Below, one piece after another: positions 6,144 to 10,734 of a stretch of DNA of 10,734 bases; the stretch's first letter is position 1; each line of letters opens with the position of its first letter. This DNA is from GCA-016699105 sp036518915 (GTDB lineage Bacteria; Patescibacteriota; Saccharimonadia; UBA4664): assembly GCA_036518915.1 (NCBI GenBank), contig DATDME010000068.1, positions 1-10,734 of the forward strand, written 5' to 3'. Both the position numbers and the translations under genes were made by a program. The notes beneath the pieces are model-generated. The model ran no database searches. It was given only the letters and a program-made list of their open reading frames with translations, and was not told the DNA's origin.

Positions 6144-8765
6144 ATGGCACGCTCTACGGCCAAAAAACACCGCTCGAGCCGACCAGTTTCGTTCCATGAG
6201 GCAATCCCGTTCTCTCTACCGCCCACCAGCACCATCCCGCACGTGGCCGACCATCTAGAGGAAACGGCGGCAGCCTGGAACGAGACATGGCGCAGTCTGT
6301 ACCAACACGTGCGCCAAGGCAACTGGCACCAAGTGCGCACTATCACGCACGCCGCGCTAGGCCGCGGCGCCGCGCTCGTGAGCCGGGCAGTCCGGGTCCT
6401 GCCGCCCGCCGGCCGATCAATCTGGCAATTCTGCGGCACCGCGGCCATGGCTGGCCGCCAAAGCGGCCGACGACTAGCCGCCACCACCCAGCAATTCTGG
6501 AACGCCAGCCGCTCGGCCGTTGTGCAATACGCCCCCTCAATCGGCATCGATCTGCGCGCTGCCCTACGGCAGGTGCGCCGCTGGCTAGCCTCCAAAGCGG
6601 TCCGGCGAACACTCATCGCACTCATCGTCTTAGGCATTGCCGTTGCCAGCTACGCGCTCGTAAGCCTGGCCGCCAACACCCTCAAGCGCTACGCCGACAG
6701 CCTGTCGTCGCCCGCCGCCATCATGTACCAAAAGAAAACCGGCACCACCATCCTCGATAAAGACGGCAACGTTTTATTTGCCGGCTACGGCGCACAAGAC
6801 CAAGGCTTCCTAGCCCTCAAGGACATACCCAAGCCGCTCATTGACGCCACCCTCGCCGCCGAGGACCCGCAATTTTATGATCATCCCGGCTTCTCTTGGG
6901 AGGGTACCATCCGCGCCGCGTGGATTGATCTGCAACACGGTTCCACCGACCAAGGCGGCTCCACGCTCACCCAGCAGCTCGTCAAAAACACCCTCCTCAC
7001 CCAAGACAAAAACTTTATCCGCAAGTTCAACGAGCTCTTGCTGTCAATGCGCGTTGAGCAGCGTTATAGCAAGGACCAAATCCTCGAAATGTACCTCAAC
7101 AGCATTTATTACGGCCAGGGCGCCGCTGGCGTACAAGCCGCCTCGCAGACCTATTTCCACAAAGATGCCAAGGACCTCAGTCTCGGCGAGGCGGCGCTCA
7201 TTGCCGGGCTGCCGCTCGGCCCGGGCCGGTTTGACCCCAACTACGACCTGGAAGCCGCGACCGGCCGCCGCAACTTTGTGCTGGCGCGCATGCTCAGCCA
7301 GGGCAAGATCACCAAGCAGCAGGCCGACGAGGCCAAGGCCCAACCGCTCGCCCTGGCCGATACCGCCGGCGCCGTCGCCACCGATACCAACCACCCCAGC
7401 ATCGTCTACGCCCGGCAAATCAAGCTTGAAGCCCCACATTTCGTGTTCTACGTACTTAACCAGCTCCGCCAACAATACGGCGAAGACCTCGTGGAATTTG
7501 GCGGCATCACCGTCCGCACCACCCTCGACCTCACCAAACAGCACGTAGCCGAGGACGCCGTGCGCACCCGCATCAGCCAGCTTACGAACCACCACGTTAC
7601 CAACGGCGGGCTGATTTCTCTCGAACCCAGCTCGGGCAACATCTTGGCCATGGTCGGGAGCGTCGACTATAATGCCCCAGGGTTCGGGAATGTTAACGTC
7701 ACGTTGTCTGACCTGCAGCCGGGCTCGAGTTTTAAGCCCTTTGCCTACGCCACCGCCTTCAAGAAGGGCTGGAACGGCGCCACCGTCGTCGATGATGTCC
7801 CGGTATCCTTCCCCCAAGCCGATGGCACGGTCTACGCGCCCCAAAACTACGACCTCAAATTCCATGGCAAGGTCACGCTGCGCAAAGCCCTTGATAACTC
7901 ATTAAATATCCCGGCCATCAAGGTATTGCAATACGCCGGCCTCCACGACACCATCCAAACCGCCCACGACCTCGGCATCACCACCCTGCAAGACGAATCC
8001 CGCTTTGGCCTGTCGCTCGTGTTGGGTGGGGGAGAGGTACGGCCCATCGATATGGCCTCGGCCTACGCCACCCTCGCGAATGGCGGCACCCGGGTTGAAC
8101 CCCGCGCCATCACCAAAGTAGCAGACCGCACTGGCCAGGATATCACCAAGCCCAGCGCCAGCAGCCCCACGCCGGTACTTGACCCGCGCATCGCCTACAT
8201 GATTACCAATATCTTGTCGGACGATGCCTCCCGCCAGCCCGAATTCCCGGCAAATGGCCCATTGCACCTCTCGCGCCCGGCCGCCGCCAAAACCGGTACG
8301 ACCAACGATTTCCGCGACAACTGGACCGTTGGCTACACACCGCAAATCGCCACCGCTGTCTGGGTAGGCAATAACGACCACTCCGCCATGCAAAACGTCG
8401 ACGGCATTACCGGCGCCGCCCCCATCTGGCACGATTACATGGAAAACGCCCTGCGCGACCTGCCCGTGCAAAACTTTTCCATGCCAGGCGGCGTCACGAT
8501 GGCCAGCATCTGTCCCGACGGCAGTCTGGCCGACAATTTCACCACCAGCATCACCGAGGTCTTCATGAGCGACAACCTGCCAAAAAACCACTGCAGCCAC
8601 TTTGGCGACTTCAATCCCTTCGCCAGCCCTAGCTCCAGTCCCAATTCTACACCTAGTCCAGATAACAACACCCCCCAATCTTCTCCGCCTAACGAAGAAG
8701 ATCAAGCGCCTGTGGTAACACCGAGTCCCATCCGTTTCCGGTCGTTTGATCCCGCGCTACAATAA
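6144..8765 (+). CDS. Class A penicillin-binding protein (bifunctional transglycosylase/transpeptidase)
   Basis: An 873-residue membrane-anchored enzyme that polymerises lipid II into glycan strands and cross-links their peptides outside the membrane. Residues 1-153 are cytoplasmic and unusually long for the family: basic, rich in Arg, Ala and Trp, probably helical. One transmembrane helix follows at about 157-178. The GT51 glycosyltransferase domain has AAEDPQFYDHPG with catalytic E240, QGGSTLTQQLVKN (270-282) and EMYLNSIYYG with E315. The transpeptidase domain has S528-x-x-K531 (SSFK), S586-L-N588 and K716-T-G-T. After the domain come two cysteines (C790, C817) that could form a disulfide, and a Pro/Ser/Asn-rich low-complexity tail from about 827. 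The ATG at 6144 has only a weak GGGA upstream. prfB begins five bases after the stop, so the two are probably co-transcribed. Paralogue naming (ponA, mrcA, pbp1) is not possible from one sequence. Confidence 0.96.
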   Translation: MARSTAKKHRSSRPVSFHEAIPFSLPPTSTIPHVADHLEETAAAWNETWRSLYQHVRQGNWHQVRTITHAALGRGAALVSRAVRVLPPAGRSIWQFCGTAAMAGRQSGRRLAATTQQFWNASRSAVVQYAPSIGIDLRAALRQVRRWLASKAVRRTLIALIVLGIAVASYALVSLAANTLKRYADSLSSPAAIMYQKKTGTTILDKDGNVLFAGYGAQDQGFLALKDIPKPLIDATLAAEDPQFYDHPGFSWEGTIRAAWIDLQHGSTDQGGSTLTQQLVKNTLLTQDKNFIRKFNELLLSMRVEQRYSKDQILEMYLNSIYYGQGAAGVQAASQTYFHKDAKDLSLGEAALIAGLPLGPGRFDPNYDLEAATGRRNFVLARMLSQGKITKQQADEAKAQPLALADTAGAVATDTNHPSIVYARQIKLEAPHFVFYVLNQLRQQYGEDLVEFGGITVRTTLDLTKQHVAEDAVRTRISQLTNHHVTNGGLISLEPSSGNILAMVGSVDYNAPGFGNVNVTLSDLQPGSSFKPFAYATAFKKGWNGATVVDDVPVSFPQADGTVYAPQNYDLKFHGKVTLRKALDNSLNIPAIKVLQYAGLHDTIQTAHDLGITTLQDESRFGLSLVLGGGEVRPIDMASAYATLANGGTRVEPRAITKVADRTGQDITKPSASSPTPVLDPRIAYMITNILSDDASRQPEFPANGPLHLSRPAAAKTGTTNDFRDNWTVGYTPQIATAVWVGNNDHSAMQNVDGITGAAPIWHDYMENALRDLPVQNFSMPGGVTMASICPDGSLADNFTTSITEVFMSDNLPKNHCSHFGDFNPFASPSSSPNSTPSPDNNTPQSSPPNEEDQAPVVTPSPIRFRSFDPALQ

Positions 8766-8770
8766 GCTAT

Positions 8771-9886
8771 ATGCAAGACCTGTTGGCCAAACTTGATACC
8801 CTCCACTCGGACGTCCAGCGGGCCATGGCCCAGCTGCGGCTTGACGACGACCGCACCGCCATTCCCCGCCTGGCCGCCCAAGCCGCCGCCCCAGATTTCT
8901 GGTCAGACCCGGCCGCCGCCGCCCGCGTCTCCCAGGAGCTCGCCACCCTTGAACGCCACGTGGCCGACTGGGACCAACTAGCCATGAACGTGGCCGAGGC
9001 CCGAGAACTAGCCGGCCTAGAACAAGCCGCCAGCCAGCCCGACCCGGCCATGGTTGAACAAATCCGCGAGCTCTACGATAGTGCCGCCACCGAATTCGGC
9101 CAGCGCGAATTTGAGCTCAAGCTCAGCGGCCCGCACGACCGCAGCGGCGCCATTGTGGAAATCCACGCCGGCACCGGCGGCACCGACGCCCAAGACTGGG
9201 CCGCCATGCTTGAACGCATGTACCTACGCTGGGCGGAACGGGCAGGTTTTGGCGTCGCGCTACTCTCAAGCTCGCCGGGCGAAGAAGCCGGCCTGAAAAG
9301 CACCACGTTCGAAATCACCGGCCCGTATGCCTATGGCAAGCTCAAGGGCGAGGCCGGCGTCCACCGGCTGGTGCGGCTCAGCCCCTTCAACGCCGATAAC
9401 TTGCGCCAAACCTCCTTCGCCCTCGTGGAAGTCTTGCCGCAGCTTGAGCTCACCAGCGAGCTGGAAATCGATCCCAAAGACCTGCGCATTGATGTCTACC
9501 GCAGCTCGGGCCACGGCGGCCAAAGCGTCAACACCACCGATTCAGCCGTGCGCATCACGCACCTGCCCACCGGCATTGTGGTGGCCATCCAAAACGAACG
9601 CTCGCAGCTGCAAAACCGCGAAAAAGCCCTGGCCGTGCTGCGAGCGCGTCTCACCGCCCTCATGGAGGCCGAGCACAAAGCCAGCCTCGCCGAGCTGCGC
9701 GCCAGCGACAAGGCGGCTGAGTGGGGCAATCAAATCCGCAATTACGTCTTGCATCCCTACACCAAGGTCAAAGACGTGCGCACCGGCCACGAAACCGCCG
9801 ACGCCGCCGGCACCCTCGATGGCGCCATCGACCCCTTCATCGATGCCTACCTCACGAGCCAAATGGGGCAGGGAAGTGCCGGGTAA
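8771..9886 (+). CDS. prfB: Peptide chain release factor 2, without programmed frameshift
   Basis: A 371-residue class I release factor that ends translation at UGA and UAA. The RF2-specific codon-recognition tripeptide SPF is at 204-206 (RF1 would have PxT) and the catalytic GGQ is at 249-251 in SSGHGGQSVN. The N-terminal helical domain (about 1-110) and the C-terminal helix are complete. In many bacteria prfB has an in-frame UGA at codon 26 and needs a +1 shift at CUU-UGA-C. Here codons 24-25 read CTT-GAC at 8840-8845, the same local sequence as after the shift but lacking the extra T, and no AGGGGG stimulator precedes it. The gene is therefore read straight through and lacks this autoregulation. 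The start is the ATG at 8771, five bases after the PBP stop, with no Shine-Dalgarno, which points to coupled translation. Confidence 0.98.
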   Translation: MQDLLAKLDTLHSDVQRAMAQLRLDDDRTAIPRLAAQAAAPDFWSDPAAAARVSQELATLERHVADWDQLAMNVAEARELAGLEQAASQPDPAMVEQIRELYDSAATEFGQREFELKLSGPHDRSGAIVEIHAGTGGTDAQDWAAMLERMYLRWAERAGFGVALLSSSPGEEAGLKSTTFEITGPYAYGKLKGEAGVHRLVRLSPFNADNLRQTSFALVEVLPQLELTSELEIDPKDLRIDVYRSSGHGGQSVNTTDSAVRITHLPTGIVVAIQNERSQLQNREKALAVLRARLTALMEAEHKASLAELRASDKAAEWGNQIRNYVLHPYTKVKDVRTGHETADAAGTLDGAIDPFIDAYLTSQMGQGSAG

Positions 9887-10349
9887 CCAGCATGTTGTTG
9901 TGTTGGGTGGGGGAGCCAGCGGCACCAGCGCCGCCTACTCGTTGAATCAACTCGGCTACCGCACCACCATCCTCGACCACCAGCCACTAGCCGCCATCAC
10001 CGTCGCCCGCACAGCCGGCCAGATAGTCGTAAAACACTTCGCCAACGGTCAAATCGGACCCCAGCTCCTGCAACACGACGATGACAGTATCAAGCGAACC
10101 CTACTGAGCGCCAGCCCACTAGCCGCGCAGGCAACGCCACCGCTCACCACCGTTGTGCAACGCTGGCCCACTGCCGTCCCAAGCTTCAGCCCGCAACACC
10201 TGCAAAACTTGGCGGCCCGGCACGCCCAGCCACAACCCGGCCGGCTGGCCCTGGCCGGCGACTACCTCGTGGCGCCGTGTATTGAAGGCGCCGTCCGTAG
10301 CGGCCAGGCCGCCGCGGCGGCCGTTCACGCGGCCCTGCGCCACTTTTAA
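9876..10349 (+). CDS. Truncated FAD-dependent oxidoreductase (amine oxidase/protoporphyrinogen oxidase-like)
   Basis: The homologous part begins at a GTG (9876) inside the 3' end of prfB, overlapping it by 11 nt, with GGGG and AGGG just upstream; it gives 157 residues. The N-terminus is a dinucleotide-binding fold, VVVLGGGASGTSAAYSL (7-23), with the acidic D34 in TILDHQ that would contact the FAD ribose. The C-terminal half has the signature of protoporphyrinogen-oxidase-like flavoproteins: QRWPTAVPSFSPQHL (95-109), then LALAGDYL (124-131) and EGAVRSGQAAA (137-147), which normally closes over FAD. Relatives usually have more than 400 residues; here the central part, including most of the substrate domain, is missing, with the junction near residues 38-45. 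There is no internal stop or frameshift. It may be a pseudogene made by an in-frame deletion or a retained minimal flavoprotein. The frame stays open far upstream inside prfB, but that part is only a shadow of prfB. Confidence 0.65.
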   Translation: MPGNQHVVVLGGGASGTSAAYSLNQLGYRTTILDHQPLAAITVARTAGQIVVKHFANGQIGPQLLQHDDDSIKRTLLSASPLAAQATPPLTTVVQRWPTAVPSFSPQHLQNLAARHAQPQPGRLALAGDYLVAPCIEGAVRSGQAAAAAVHAALRHF

Positions 10350-10382
10350 AACCCTGCGCCTATCTTAAAACATGTGCAAAGC

Positions 10383-10411
10383 CTGACACTCTGATCTCAT
10401 CGTGCTAGAAT
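10383..10411 (+). promoter_or_regulatory. Extended -10 promoter for the P-loop gene
   Basis: CTGACA (10383-10388, 5/6 match to -35), a 17-bp spacer and TAGAAT (10406-10411, 5/6 match to -10) preceded by TGC, which makes an extended -10. The start of transcription would be near 10418, giving a leader of about 23 nt. This is the best promoter in the window. It implies that the next gene is expressed apart from the prfB cluster. Confidence 0.7.
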
Positions 10412-10440
10412 GACTGCAATGTACTATCTGACGGAGCCGT

Positions 10441-10734
10441 ATGAGCAAGATATTTCTCTATGGCGCTTCGGGTACCGGAAAAACCATTATCCGGCACCAA
10501 CTCAGCCAACATCTCGACTTCCCGCTGATTCGGGCCGAAGATATTAAAGACGCGGCCACGGAAGCGGCCGAAGCTTCTGGTGGCCGCGATGACATCGTGC
10601 TGCTCAGTGCCAAAGAAGCCTGGCGCCGCTTTGGCAACCTCACCGAAGCCAATATCATCAAAAGCCTGCAGGCCATACGGGAGAGCACCCGCAAGGTCCT
10701 CGACCCCCAGCTCGCCACCTACGAGAATGTCATC
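10441..10734 (+). CDS. P-loop ATPase/kinase, N-terminal part (3' end outside window)
   Basis: The first 98 codons of a protein that runs off the window. It opens with a beta strand and a Walker A loop, IFLYGASGTGKT, with G8-x4-G-K-T ending at T15, followed by a helix. That position and pattern fit small-molecule kinases or AAA-type ATPases of the P-loop superfamily. The region after it is charged and helical (ATEAAEASGG, then KSLQAIRESTRKVL) and does not single out a family; Walker B is not yet visible. The ATG follows CGGAG at 10432-10436 with a short four-base spacing. Substrate and role cannot be given. Confidence 0.75.
   Translation, partial: MSKIFLYGASGTGKTIIRHQLSQHLDFPLIRAEDIKDAATEAAEASGGRDDIVLLSAKEAWRRFGNLTEANIIKSLQAIRESTRKVLDPQLATYENVI

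Noticed and set aside
7044..8705. Long minus-strand ORFs opposite the PBP gene
   Set aside because: Gly/Val-rich products typical of antisense to GC-rich coding sequence; the plus strand has all PBP motifs.
9327..9875. Upstream extension of the flavoprotein frame, making a 340-residue ORF
   Set aside because: This part lies entirely over prfB in another frame, is dominated by Pro/Ser/Ala/Arg as expected of a shadow frame in GC-rich DNA, and shows no family similarity; homology begins only at about 9891.
1..10734. A new defence, toxin-antitoxin or mobile system
   Set aside because: No transposase, integrase, nuclease, reverse transcriptase, CRISPR repeats or terminal inverted repeats are visible; the recognisable genes are housekeeping.

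Overview
The window reads as a chromosomal housekeeping stretch from a high-GC bacterium. The style of several proteins (a Clp/Hsp100 ATPase with a divergent second AAA+ module, a short Arg/Gly-tailed DEAD-box helicase, a topoisomerase I without zinc fingers, a class A PBP with a long cytoplasmic lead) suggests the Patescibacteria/CPR radiation, perhaps Saccharibacteria. This assignment is inference from protein style and cannot be proved here. RF2 is encoded and TGA is not read as sense in any of the genes, so the standard genetic code applies.

Layout, left to right. (1) 1-924: 3' end of a Clp/Hsp100 ATPase gene, plus strand, followed after 64 bp by a small YggT-family membrane protein (989-1339). 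(2) A DEAD-box RNA helicase on the minus strand (2607-1336, TTG start with a strong Shine-Dalgarno) converges on yggT; the two stop codons overlap in the tetranucleotide TTAG. (3) An AT-rich island (about 2690-2765) with palindromes and repeated ACTTTACAA blocks separates the helicase from a divergent, unrecognised 239-codon ORF (2761-3480). (4) A 235-bp gap (3481-3715) holds a long imperfect hairpin with two mutually exclusive pairings, a 10-bp palindrome and a TTGACA-type promoter in front of topA. (5) topA (3716-6037). (6) A 106-bp gap with a weak terminator-like hairpin and a perfect 16-bp palindrome lying over a candidate -35 box. (7) A compact cluster: class A penicillin-binding protein (6144-8765), prfB/RF2 (8771-9886, 5-nt gap) and a very short FAD-oxidoreductase-like ORF (9876-10349, overlapping prfB by 11 nt). 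(8) A clear extended -10 promoter and the 5' end of a P-loop ATPase/kinase gene that runs off the window.

Together the genes cover protein quality control, RNA remodelling, DNA topology, cell-wall synthesis and translation termination. No CRISPR array, insertion sequence, tRNA, rRNA or recognisable defence system was seen. The most unusual points are the flavoprotein that keeps only the two FAD-binding ends of its family, the Clp ATPase without the canonical pore-loop motif or a ClpP-docking tripeptide, an RF2 gene that carries the post-frameshift sequence CTTGAC without the shift, and the structured palindromic intergenic regions.
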